Origin: Thelephora terrestris
Taxonomy: Eukaryota > Basidiomycota > Agaricomycetes > Thelephorales > Thelephoraceae
NCBI GenBank assembly: GCA_015956445.1
Contig: WIUZ02000011.1
Span: forward strand, 248,001-312,000
Reading direction: 5' to 3'
DNA: 64,000 nucleotides
Shown: piece by piece, positions 44,352 through 55,801 of the stretch
How the letters are laid out: each line of letters opens with the position of its first letter
Numbering within the stretch: the stretch's first letter is position 1
Notes under the pieces: generated by a model
Databases searched by the model: none
Seen by the model: the letters and a program-made list of their open reading frames with translations, nothing else
Told to the model about the DNA's origin: nothing
Program-made: the position numbers and the translations under genes

Positions 44352-47300
44352 GATTTCCATGCAACGGATGTCATGCATTTAGAGCGATTCGACTGTACTC
44401 CATCAGCATGAATCTGCCGTCAGGTGGTACAAATGACAACGCTTTGTCACGCTGCCAGCGTTGAAGCCTATAAAACAGGATGTAAGATGTTGCCGGATGC
44501 CAGCCAGGGTGGTATTACCTGACGCAGGAATGAAATGATGCGTCAACCAGAGAGTCTGGGTTCGTGAATGTCAATTGAAGATCTGGGGTTCCTTGGAAAG
44601 GCAGGTGAGACGGCCATCAGCGACATTTCCTCGTGAGTGCCTTACCTGATAATCTGGAATTGGAATCAACCTTCCCCTGGACCTCGCAATAGAGTGTCCC
44701 CGTTCTGTTCCATCAATTTAGAAACAAAAATCGATATCAGATCTGGCTGTACTTACGGGCCGGCAATAGCCTTTAACACCTCAGTGACGTCGAAATAGAT
44801 CTCATTATTGTTGTATCATAGCCCAGCCTTCCTCCAAGAGATTGGGCTTGAGAAAGGCATAATGTTTCCGTGTCCGGCATTCGACAGTCCTGAAACTCCG
44901 GTTACCGACAGAATTTTGTGGAGCAACGACGGCGGGAGGACGATGTCCCGAAGTTGGTTGGGTGAAGTTGTGTTTGGGTACCCTATCGAGTCAAGGGTCT
45001 CTTCGAGCAACTGTGCAGCATTAAATGACCTGGTTCCCATCGGACTGAGAGGAACCTGCCTGATAAACAACGTCAAAATTATCACTGAGAGTTGCTGCTG
45101 ACAAAGTTCCGAAGTAATCTTGCAGGATTTCGACGAATATATGTATGAAAGCGAACGCAAACAAAAGGTCGCCTTAGTATGAGTTGAGTAAGAGGCGACA
45201 ATAAGATGGTGGTGAACACATACCATCTCCCCTGATTGCGGCCAATATCCTGACATCTCCACACTTGACATGACAACAAGCACTTTGTTTTCCATCGGAA
45301 ATGTAACCTGGGACGTAGAGAACTGGATCCACGTTGTTGACAATAGGGCGTTGTTGAGTGTATCGATGTGCAGGAGGGGATACACGGCGTTTGTGGATAG
45401 AAAGCCTGACTAGACGATGGGACGTCTGCGTGGATTCAGAACTCGAGACCAGCTTATGTTCACGCGGTGTTCACTCGCCCTGAGTTCTCGAGGATGATGA
45501 TCCCGTCCACAGACATGATTCAAGGCTCAAGAGTCAAATGGAGTGGAGACCAGCAAATCTCTTCCAGGTTTGTTAAATTGTTTCCGACTGAGTCGTCAGC
45601 GTTCCCACGGGTCCATCGCAGGATATTATCTTCTCGAGTAACTCCCACAAGACGTGCCTCTCGCCCCAAGTCGAGGTGTGATCCTGAGTAGGGCGGAGCA
45701 CGCTTATAAACCCCCATTGGATTTGTATTTAACGGTAAGCACAGAGACTGCAGACTTGGGATCAAGCGGGGGGTTTCGACCGTTGTATCCTTAGTACCCT
45801 CAAGAGAGGGGTGAAGCATCCTCGTTGATTTTCTCACACTTACACTCATTCCATGCATCAGAACCGTGTTTCTTGCGCCCTAAAACACCCCTGCGGCACC
45901 GTACACTTCGCTCGGCATAGTCCAGACACTCCGGACACCTCCTTTTCCGAGAGTCGTCCGGAGAGGGCACGCAATCATCTCTCCCCAAGTTTGGATATCT
46001 AAAAGAATCCTAATGGTCCGAGGTGGTAAGCTGAGTGAGCCGGAGCCAGAACCGATATTGCGATAGTGCGGATGAGCAACCCTGTTCTCACCCAACGCGT
46101 CAATCCCTGCGGGAGGTCCATGCATCGTCGACCTCGATTCTCTCATCCCAGGCGGTTGTGATGAGTGGGTCTGAAGTGGGCGCTGGTGAACACAATCCTT
46201 TATTAACGACATCATTTTTTCAGTGCACATTCCTTTGTCCAGTGCATGGCTCTTTTTTCAGTACACGACCCTCGTTCAGTGCGTGACCTTTTTTTTTCAA
46301 TACACAACCAACTTCTCAGCAGGCAACCACCCGTTCAGTGCACAACCATCGGTTCAGTGTGTTATGTTTTGTCCAGTGCGCGACCCTTTGTTCAAGACAC
46401 GACCCTTTGTTCAGCATATAGAAGACAATCGACGCCCCACATCCCAGCGCTCGAATTGAACCACCATGGAAATTTTTTCTTGACCGTGCCGTGCGTTGGG
46501 TGGGCGTACATCCAGCAACTTTGTGGTATCTGGCTTGGGTGCCTTGCACGCCCAATGCACTACATCCACCTCCTCCTCGCAAGGAGTAACTGTGGGTCGA
46601 CAGCAAGCCGGACTCGTCAAGCAAGGATTGCAAAGGCCAGGACGTAATGGGGATACGTCGTAAGGTTTCTCAAAAACGCGAAGAAGAAAACGGGTTGCAG
46701 ACAACCGCATATGGTAATCCACACCGCTGACGATCAGTCAATCATGCAGATGTCCATATGTATTCGCGAGCTTAGAGCCCACATTCTCGGCTGGTCAACG
46801 TGTGTTTTTAGAACGGGCGAACTTGTTCAATGTCATTGACGGTTGGTTAGAAACCCAGGCGAGCTTCCCATGGGACAATAGCGGGAGGTCGATGGGAAAC
46901 AGTCTTTGTGCTGCGGAAGCAGTTCAAATTTCCTACCATGCGGGTTTGATCGGTGTCTCCATTCTGGGTCTGAATGTTGGATAATTGCCACAAACAAGGT
47001 AGCAACGAGCGCCCACCAAGAAACCAGCGGGGCCCCAGCCCAGGTGGTTGAGGCTAGCGAAACCCCGCTCCTCACCCCCCAATCTTGCCATTGTGATGAT
47101 TGAGAGGCCGACGAGAGGGACTGACACATCTGAATGCGAAGAAGCCATCCTCGTGAGATTCACGAAGATCTAGCACGAGTGTGTGAGAGGTCTTGGTTGC
47201 GGGTGAGCAAAGCCTACCGTGTTTGTAAAATCCAGTGCTTCTTGGTTTGAACAGGCATTGGTTACGCTCACCACAAAGGCGGAAGATCGATGGGAAATGG

Positions 47301-47442
47301 ACGTCGTGTGGCGGAAGCGGTTCCAACTTCCTCCCATGGGGACTCTACTATCGCGTCCTAATCTGCTCATTTTTTGAACAATCGCCACGATCAAGTACCA
47401 ACACGTGCGCTCACCAATCTGAGGAGCGCAACCATATTGTGC
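44352..47442. other. No gene recognised between LINE and kinase gene
   Basis: A minus-strand 189-codon frame (44816-45385) and other frames show no domain I recognise. The stretches at about 46885-47110 and 47270-47430 are diverged direct repeats (GCGGAAGCAGTTCAAATTTCC against GCGGAAGCGGTTCCAACTTCC). Confidence 0.4.
46214..46425 (+). repeat. Degenerate ~20-bp tandem repeat (TTCAGTGCACAACC type)
   Basis: About ten copies of a TTCAGTGCRYGACC-like motif recur at irregular 17-30 bp spacing. Copies are diverged. Confidence 0.6.
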
Positions 47443-47448
47443 TATAAG
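47443..47448 (+). promoter_or_regulatory. TATA box before the kinase-like gene
   Basis: TATAAG lies 85 bp upstream of the start at 47533, a normal distance in this window. Confidence 0.45.
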
Positions 47449-47532
47449 TAGGGTGGCCCCGTTCAATCCTTTCCTCATCCACACTTCCCACCCACACTTC
47501 CCAACCACACTTCCCCACGCAGTTTTACCATC

Positions 47533-48914
47533 ATGTTGACCCAGAGAGGACGCCAGGAGCGCCAGGAGCGCGAGCCTGAGTGCGGAGAACGCCAAGAAAT
47601 ATCTGACCTTCTATCAAGACTTCGGAACAACGAGATGAAATGGAGGGATCGCCATGGAATGCTCAAAAGGGAGGGGTACATACTGCGGCCACGACTTCGA
47701 CCAGGCTGGAAACCTTCTTGGTTGCGGTCTGGAAAGAATCCATTGGATTGTGAAGATGGCGAACCTTTGCCGGTAGAGGTCTTGTCTACTTGATACAATC
47801 CTCGCGCTAACAACTTGACAGCTACGGTCCAAGTGCGTGGACGCCACCCACAGGGAAAGTGGTAGGATGGTATGCATCAAAGAAGTCAAGACAAACTCTC
47901 CTGAATACCATGCGGCCAAGTTGATGATGAAGGAGGACTGGGCTGCTGACCATCGAAACCACTGTGTCCCCATCATGAAGATATTCGAAGATCACGAGGA
48001 CCACCGGTGCTCATACATTGTCATGCCGTTCCTACGACCTGCAGACAATCCGCCTTTTGGAACGGTGAGAGATATCATAGGCTATGTGAGCCAGATCCTT
48101 GAGGTATGCCCGAATCATCTCGGTCATTCTGGCACATTGTAATAGGGACATTCCAGGGTTTAGTGTTCCTCCACGAGAAAGGCATTGCCCACCGGTTAGG
48201 CTCACCGCATGCCCTCTCTTTGGTAAACTCACCAGGTTTTACAGCGATTGTGTCATGCGTCACACTCTGATGGACGGCGAAGCGATGTACCCAAAGGGGT
48301 TCCATCCGTGCAACTTGCAACGCACAGAAGATTATTCTGCCATCGCACAGCACCGTTCAAGAGCCACTGCCATGTCCGAATATTATTTTGTAGCCTTTGG
48401 TATCTCAGTCCACATCCCGGAGGAGGTCGAATCCAAGCTAGTTACTGGAGCTAGCGGAATCGATCAAGACCCCCCTGAACTTTCGGACCTCGTTCCCTAT
48501 AACCCGTTCATGCTCGACATCTTTATCGTTGGAAACATGTTGAAGCGAGAAATTTATGAAGTAGGTGGTATTCGACCTGATTCAATTTTGCTTTGACTGA
48601 GGGTTGCACAGAAATTCTCCAATGTCGAGTTTCTCGCGCCACTGGTAGAGGCAATGGCCAGAGTCACCCCTCATACCAGAGCTGACGCTGTGCAGGCCCT
48701 TGCGATATGGAATGGGATCTGCCGTAACCTGACGACCGTACATCGGGAGTGGCATCTACAACCGCGCGGAAGGAACCCTATTGGATCATTATCCTGTACG
48801 GATCGGTTCAAAAATAATAGGCCCGATTATCGCGATTATTGCCCTATTTTCGCCGTTTATAGCTCCTTTGCTACAAGTCCAAACCCTCTTCTTATCCACA
48901 CTTTTCTGTCATAA
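47533..48914 (+). CDS. FunK1-type fungal protein kinase, probably pseudokinase
   Basis: Five exons (47533-47772, 47822-48103, 48157-48194, 48245-48560, 48612-48914) joined by GT-AG introns give one frame of 392 residues. Markers of the FunK1-like basidiomycete kinases are YILRPRLRPGWKPSW, DCEDGEPLPV, RNHCVPI, YIVMPFLRP, EGLVFLHEKGIAHRDC and YPKGFHP. The VCIKEVK lysine and the HRD aspartate are present. The catalytic-loop Asn position (family HRDCxxxN) reads His, and DFG reads AFG, so metal binding should be lost. The frame itself is clean, which argues for an expressed pseudokinase or a very recent loss. The last ~35 codons are AT-rich and unlike the family's C-terminus. Confidence 0.75.
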
Positions 48915-49171
48915 ATAATACACCCCTTTCGTTGTAAGTATTATGTACTTACGATTATTGTCTTTGGGTAGCCTATTCATGTGTTCAGCCTTTAAATGGG
49001 GTCTTGGTTTCGTTGTACACCTCAATGATTGTATCTGATAATTGCGTCCAATAATTGTCCGATAATTGCATCCAATAATTGTACAATAGTTGCATCCAAT
49101 CATTGTGTTTGGTATTTTCATTCTGTTAATTAAACCTACATTGAGTCTGTGCTACGTGATACAAAATATAT
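48915..49171. other. AT-rich spacer with ATAATTG repeats
   Basis: A short array of (T)CCAATAATTG / CCGATAATTG units lies at about 49030-49105. It may act as the 3' region between the two converging genes. Confidence 0.5.
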
Positions 49172-51561
49172 CTAAGACATTGGTGGTGTGGGGGGATGGT
49201 CATCCCCACACCTTTGCCTCTTTTGCCACATCCTGCTAACCAGGTCGCTCATCCAAGGCTCAGTCTCAGGCTCAGGCGACTTGCTCTGTGGTCGCTTTTG
49301 GGGTTTGGGTGGGGTGGCGGTGGCGCTCCGAGTGCCTGCCCTCCTGGACTCCACAGCCATCAAGGAGCCTTGGCCCAATGGCCGTGAGGGGATCCGAATC
49401 ATTGGGGAGCCTTGGCGCAAAGGCCGTGGGGGGATGCGGATTGTGGGGAGCCTATGTTGCACAGGTGTGGTGGATCCTGTGCTTGTCATCGAGGGGAGAG
49501 ATATCGACCGCACCATTGGATCCAGACGCAGTGGGCGCAGCATTGGCTGAGGAGGAGGAGGTGTTGGCTCTCGAGAGGGGTGGGTTGACCTTTCTCGGGT
49601 AGGGGCTGGCTTTGCAGGGGGGGGAGGGGCTGGTGTTGGCATCGAGGGACCCGCCTGATTGTTGTCTGTGTTGGGGGGATCCCAGTGAGGCGTAGGATAC
49701 AGGTGCTGTGGGTACGCCACTGCAACCAGTGAAACCCTTCCCAGCGTCGTTTCAGTCGATGTCTTGAATGCTGGGACGGTGGTCTTGTACTTGCATCCTT
49801 CGCATGTCAGACGCACAGTATTCCTCAATGGCTTAGAAGCCATCCCCTTCTCACATCCACCGAAGCACCTGACTATCCTTCCACCAGGCTGGCCGAGGTC
49901 AAACCGGGTATAAAGGATGTGATCATCCTTGCCCGATGCCACGTCGACACACGGCTTTTCAGTGGACGTGAAACAGGTGTAACGGGAAGGGTCGTGACCA
50001 CGCCTGGATAGCACAGGGTGGTTCCTGTGTGCCCAGCTGGCTGGAACGGACTTTGCCATCAGAACCTCGTAGTCGGAGGAGGTCTGCAACCAGTCTGAGA
50101 TCAGAGGAAGCAGGACGGGTGCTACCTCACTGGTGATTGTCGTATTTGTTGCAAACGACAGCACCGCATCAGCGCAGTGGCTAATGCGTGTGGGCTGGTA
50201 AGCGTGCGTGTGACTGAGAGAGTCTAATCCATGGCACATACCCAGTAAGTAGTTCACTCCGTGGCTGGGGCAGGGAGACAGAAGCACCACAGGCAAGATT
50301 CACGATTAGCAACTTGTGGTGGTGGGATGGGGCATCCTCTGCATCAGACATGTACTTGAAGATCTCCTTCGGACTACAGTCTTGAAGAATCTGTGAAGGC
50401 AGCGTGAGCAGGAAGGCACATTAGCCATAAGGCAACACCCACCTCCAGGAGCGAGCACGCCTGGTAGTCCCCATTTGCGTCTTTCGCCCAAACAAAGTAT
50501 CCGTTTTCGGCGGCATGGGTGTCGATAATCACCAGTATCTTTGCGTAGGGGTTAGCCTCCAAGAATTCAATGGCGTCCGCCGTCGCCTGTGACCCCGTGA
50601 GATGTTCATCGTTTTCGTCCGATGTATGCCGCAGGCTGTGGTCCATGAACATCACCTATTGGGACATCATCACCTCCACACTCTTCAGCGCACATGAGGA
50701 ATACATACCGACTTCTCATTGCCGGAATATCTGCCTTGGAGGTGGCTTCGAAATGTATTGATGAATGGGTGTTTTGTGGTGTGCCACACAATTGAGATTA
50801 CGAGGGCAGGAGGGTCGCAACGGAATAGGGTCAAGTCCTTCCTTGGAACCCTATCTGGCTCTGCCAATGCAAGCTAGAATACATTAGTAATGCGGATTGG
50901 AAGTGAAAGCAACAGGACATACTGGGCAGGTAACCTTGGCGGACTTTGCGCAGAATGGGCAGAAGAAGACAAAGTCGTCCTGTTGGATCCTTTCATCCCA
51001 TGCCACACACCCTTTCATCGAGCCGATGGATGGATAGCAGACGCCAACCCGACACCCAGCGCACAGGATCAGCTTCACTGAAAAGTCCATGCAGAGCGTA
51101 CACCACTGCCCTTGGTAAGTCGCTGCAGAGATGAGGAGCTGAATTCTAAACTCACATGTGAATAGTCCCGAGGATCTGAAGATGGTGCCATGAGTGCCGA
51201 CTCATTTGCATTCTCCCTGTCCGCATATCTCCCTGCAGCCAAGTCCTTCGTGATACGCTCTTTGGCCTTTGTTGATAAGGTCTTGGTCTGATTGATACCC
51301 CGCCGCTTGACTTATGAGAGGATGAGCCCATATTGTGTGGAGTGGTTGTGTACGGTGTGGGATAGACGTACACAGCTTTATCCAGTCTTTGTTCATAATT
51401 CTTCGCAGCCGATCCTGGGATACTGATTCATATCCCTGGCCAAGAATGAAAGCCTCAGCGGCAGCGTGAACATTAGAGAAGTAGCCTTCAAATTCCTCAT
51501 CCGGGGTCCCTGGATAAGAGGAGCTTTGTGTCGCCTGGGATGGTCCTACTGGAGATGACAT
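49172..51561 (-). CDS. Multi-exon zinc-finger gene of unknown function
   Basis: From the start at 51561 (MSSPVGPSQATQ) a helical N-terminus follows. After introns comes a Cys-rich block at about 51090-50890 with WCTLCMDF, ILCAGCRVGVC, FFCPFCAKS and VTCPVC, a PHD/RING-like treble-clef pattern. Then LVIIDTHAAENGYFVWAKD (50,550 region) opens an alpha/beta domain that recurs in Agaricomycete proteins of this layout. The last exon (to 49172) adds RYTCFTSTEKPC and a zinc ribbon (RCFGGC..LTCEGC), ending in a long Pro/Arg-rich tail. Exact exon limits in the middle (50650-50890) are not settled. A chromatin or hydrolase role is possible. I do not assign one. Confidence 0.55.
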
Positions 51562-52459
51562 AGCTGCGGGGAGTTGAGGTGGGGGGTTGCGGTATGAGTC
51601 GTGAACGCGCGGCCTGTCTCGAGTCTCGGAGCACTTAAGCCACCCATGACATCATTGATCAGCGGCTGAGGGCTGAGGGCATGCCCGACCCATGCTGCTG
51701 TAGGCTTATCCCCTTATTTCTAAGGGCTCAAAAGCTGGGAATCAATTCAGAGTATATAGTTTCTCTCTTAAAATACAAAAAAAACCTATCAGGGTATGAT
51801 ATTGAGTGATGTGCAATGGTGGAGACCGCCTGCACACGGTGCAACTATCTCCTCCTGATCTGGAAGAAGTTCACACGCTCTGCACGAGTTGCACGGAGCT
51901 GGTCAAATACAAAGAGGGAGGGATGTGTTTTCAGTATCATAGGTCTAGCTCTATTAGTGGAGTGGTGGGTGGAAGCGGACAAACCGTGACGTTAACTACT
52001 GGGCGGGAAGCGGAATGTGTTGAATGTGGAATGCAGGCGAGTATGAATAATGCGAGCGCACAATCAAAAGTTATGTCAAAAATAACATACATCACTATCA
52101 ACGAAGCGAGTCTCGAAAGGGTGAAGCATGCCTTAAAAATAATATGACACTGACAACACTTCAAACACGCCTTATTGAAGTGGGAAGTGCGGCTGGCAAC
52201 CGTCCTGTATTAATGTTCTCGTAGTCCGGTTCACGTCTGGTTCAGGCAAGTTTTGACGAACGCAAACACCAAACTTGACTGCTATCCTTGGCGGTGGTGA
52301 ACGCGAACGTGACCACCCGTTCAGTTCGCGTTCGGGTCCTCTCGGTTCGGTTCAAGTTCTGTTCGCGTTCGAACTTCGAACGCATGTGTAACGAGTGGGT
52401 CCCTGTTCACGGCAGGATATGTTAGATATGGCTGCCCCGACGACGCATTAAACGTGTCT
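51562..52459. other. No gene recognised
   Basis: A 113-codon frame (51806-52147) has Cys pairs (CTSC, CVEC) but no clear family. GGTTCGCGTTCG-type short repeats lie at about 52225-52380. Confidence 0.4.
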
Positions 52460-52680
52460 GGTTGAAGTGGGGGGGGGGGTGGGTATGGGCTGGCAGCCTT
52501 CCTGGACATCCAGGCTGGCTGCCATACCAAAATCGCTCAAGCCTTCCTGGACATCCAGGCAGGCCAAATCCAACCAGGAACTCCTGGTTGGAAGTGAGGA
52601 GGCGGGCGAAACATTTCCAGCAGGCCATCCCGGACATCCAGGCTGGCCACCCTTTCTGGAAATTTCCAGAGTCGGGTTTG
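52460..52680. repeat. Repeats of the palindromic CCTGGACATCCAGG motif
   Basis: CTTCCTGGACATCCAGGCTGG-like units occur at about 52499, 52545 and (variant CCCGGACATCCAGG) 52630. GGAAATTTCC palindromes flank them. The stretch also has a G run near 52470. Confidence 0.6.
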
Positions 52681-52879
52681 CATGGTAGAGGTTCACGTCC
52701 ACGGTTGGTTGTTGATCGTCGATCGTGTTTTGATCATCCGCGTTGTTTGCTTCTGTTTACACACCGCGCGTCCGTTACGCGTTACGGTAACGCCGGATCA
52801 CAGTGATCGAAGCCTCCAGCAATTTTCTCTGTTCCCCCTTGTTGCAGGGATAACGATCAAGCTCTTCACCGGTCCAGCG

Positions 52880-54816
52880 ATGACCAAAAGGAAGAACTCC
52901 AAGCAGCACAAGCGCAGAGTCAGCACTGATTCTGACTCCGATCCTCCGAGATACGAGGATACAACCGACTGCTCGAAGATGGATCGTCCTGTTGCCGAAC
53001 GCTGCGCCAAAGACATGGTAGATCGCTGGAAGATCTACCAAAACTTCCCCTCGTACATCCTTTTCGACGCTGTAAACCCGACCCGGGTGTTCAAAAAAGG
53101 AACGGTATACAACGAGGCAGATCCGGATCCATTCCCCACCCCCAACCTCCGGGATACACTGGGGGCAGGGGCACCTGGAATCGGTGATTACATCTTGATT
53201 ACATAGTGAGTTCATGTGCACTTTTCAATGATTGTAATTGCCGATTCCAGGTTGATTACATTTCAAATGTTACCTTGACATGTAATTCAACTGTTGCCAC
53301 CAACTCCATTTGAAATTTCCTCAAAATGTTCCCAAGCAATGTTTCCTGAATGTGCTCACTGGGCACATTGTAAAAACATCTCATGTTTCTGAGCGCATTT
53401 AGATTACATCTCGGACGATTGAAGAACATGTTGACTACATTGCAGTATCATTTTTGCCGACAGGTAAAAAACATTCCAGAAACGTTTGTTGAGAACATTT
53501 CAAATGTAATTGGTGGACATTGGCTGGATTAAATGTCAAGGTAACATTTGAAATGTAATCAACCTGGAATCAGCGATTACAATCATTGAAAAGTGCACAT
53601 GAACTCACCATGTAATCAAGATGTAATCACCGATTCCAGGTGCCCCTGCCCCCAGTGATACTTGGGACGAGACGGATGAAGACCCCGACGGGACTCTTCA
53701 ACAGTACAAGCCGAAACCACATATGTAAGTACTGGGTCTGACCTTGTCTATGGCTATGCTAACTCTGAACCACATACAGTGGTATACGGAGATATGGATT
53801 CGATGTCCCCACTCCAAGCCTCAAGAAGTTTCTTCAGTGGAGTGAGGGCGAAACATGCGAGATTTCCTATCGGCGACGCCGGAAGGTGGCCAACAAGCAG
53901 ACATATCAATGGTCAGCCTGGATACGGTGAAAGGTTCATCCACAGAACGCACGGATCATCCACCAGCTCCTTCAGGAGCGCAAGCATGGGTTCCATGACC
54001 GTGGCCACAAATCACTACGTCGAATGGCCTACGCAGGGAACGTCCTTGAGGCGGTCGGTCAAGAGCTTGACAGGGACAACGCAGCGGGGCCGATCCGTGC
54101 CGCCCCATTGAAGGCCCTTTCCCCAATCCTCATTCGCCAGCTGAAGGGAGTCCCGGATCCATACGGTCCATCCATCAAAGCTGCAATTGCCCCTGGGGCA
54201 GATCTACCAACCATCGTCGATATCACCCGCTTTTACCTCAAGGACAATCCCCTTGACCCCAAGCACGTCCGGGTTTATCGCCGGAACATCATCTATAGCC
54301 GGGAGGCCCTATGGCACCTCACAGTCATTGCGGGGACGCAGAGCGTCGAAAGCAGGGGGGACTATTTGGATTCGCTGGAGACGCATGACCTCATCATAGA
54401 GGCGCTGAAGCGTGCGGGACTCTCAAAGGAGCGAGGGATTCCCTCATTCAACGAAGTCGAGGTGAATGCTATTGTCCGTTTGCACCTTGAAGGATTCTTC
54501 GACAGTGAGCTCAAACGTGAACGTGTGGTATGTGCTAAATCCAATCTCTTTTAACATTTCTCAAACATTTCTATAGCTCCCTTTCCTTCAAGCGGCACTG
54601 CAGCAGAGAGATGCTCAGTCAAGCAGTGCCAGGAGCCAAGGTTTGATCACGGTTGCAGCACAAATGAGAGAGGTTCCCCGAGTGGAAGGAGATGAGGATG
54701 AGAGCGAACAGGATGATCTGGATGCGGAGGGCGAACTGGAGGGTTTGGATGCAGAGGGTGATGATCAGGAGGAGGAGATGGTTGGGGCGGTTACTCCCTC
54801 CAACTCTGGCTCATAG
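52880..54816 (+). pseudogene. Unrecognised gene with acidic C-terminus, interrupted by MITE M
   Basis: It starts MTKRKNSKQHKRRVS at 52880. The first exon is interrupted by MITE M; coding sequence runs ..TPNLRDT before it and WDETDEDPDGTLQQ after it. A GT-AG intron lies at 53725-53779. Next come YGFDVPTPSLKKFLQW and a basic stretch (YRRRRKVANKQ). Past an unclear junction near 53930 come MAYAGNVLEAVGQEL, VDITRFYLKDNPLDPKH and IPSFNEVEVNAIVRLHLEGF. A final intron (54528-54576) precedes an 80-codon acidic tail ending at 54816. No known domain is seen. A basic start and acidic end suggest a nuclear protein, as an inference only. Confidence 0.5.
53157..53657. mobile_element. 501-bp CACTG-ended MITE M, duplication ATA
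   Basis: The ends CACTGGGGGCAGGGGCACC and complement are long inverted repeats (ATTACATCTTGATTACAT.. and its mirror), flanked by ATA (53154-53156 and 53658-53660). The terminal hexanucleotide and 3-bp duplication match elements J and K, while the internal sequence differs. Confidence 0.9.
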
Positions 54817-55477
54817 ACCCCCCACAACAACAGCACCCCTGGCGACGATGGCCGAAGTTGATACCACCAGGACTGCCTCATTCAATTTTGTTTTGCATAC
54901 TACATTTTTTTCTGACCATGCCTATGTCTGCGGTTTTGAATTACTCCAATGAATGTGATTGTGTTGCTATTGTTGTTGTCTTCACCAATGCCAGCAAGGC
55001 CTTTAAATCGACTCTCCCTCCAGACTTTGATGACTCCGACCCAACAGGCACCCACAACTGTCTCGTCCAGCCCACATACACTCATCCAGGCTCCAGGTCC
55101 TGGGCCGCCATCTCCTGTCTCCTTAACGTCTGGCTTCCTGAGAATACCACCTGCATCACTGTTCAGTTCAGGAAAGCATCAGAGCTCCGACAATATTTCC
55201 CAACGATGGAAGAGCTATAGAAGATGGAAGACTCCAAGGTCACCTACCTTGAGGCCAGTTTTGGTCCAAGAGGTATATGATATGTCTGCGGGCAATGACA
55301 AGCCATGCCAACCGGCAGGATGAAAGCCATACTCACCCTATTACTAGCCACTCTAGCCGCTCAAACCCTCCGTAAAGGGGTCTTCTCCCAATTGCAAGAA
55401 ACAGCATCGCAGTGGGTTCCCACGTTGGACGAGTGTCCCATGTTGAACACTATCTTGAGCCGGTAAAAAATTATAAG
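54817..55477. other. No gene recognised
   Basis: A frame starting MNVIVLLLLLSSPMPARP (54949) is hydrophobic at its start but has no family resemblance and overlaps other frames. I do not call it. Confidence 0.4.
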
Positions 55478-55801
55478 AGCAGTGTCAGGAACATGGTATT
55501 TTTAAACTTTTATAACACACTCTTTCTTCGAACTCTTCTTACCACTTCTTATGTTTTGAATGCTTCACGTTCCTTATCCTTCACACCAATCATTCGAAAC
55601 ACACAAACGCGCATACATTCACGGCAATACGGAACAACTGGCTATACAATGCTTATACAACGTCCTCAAAAGTCGACTCTATCTACGGCAGGCCTCATGG
55701 TCATCAAGCGTCCATCCCGGAGATCGTAGTGCTGGCCCCTCCTCGCAAGGACCTCCCCGAACATGGCGTCACCATCCTCGGCACTCAGCTGAACGACTAG
55801 T

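Noticed and set aside
44816-45385. 189-codon minus-strand frame
   Set aside because: A possible host exon with a GT-AG junction inside, but I recognise no family. Left uncalled.
51806-52147. 113-codon frame with Cys pairs
   Set aside because: Too little to separate from chance. No family pattern.
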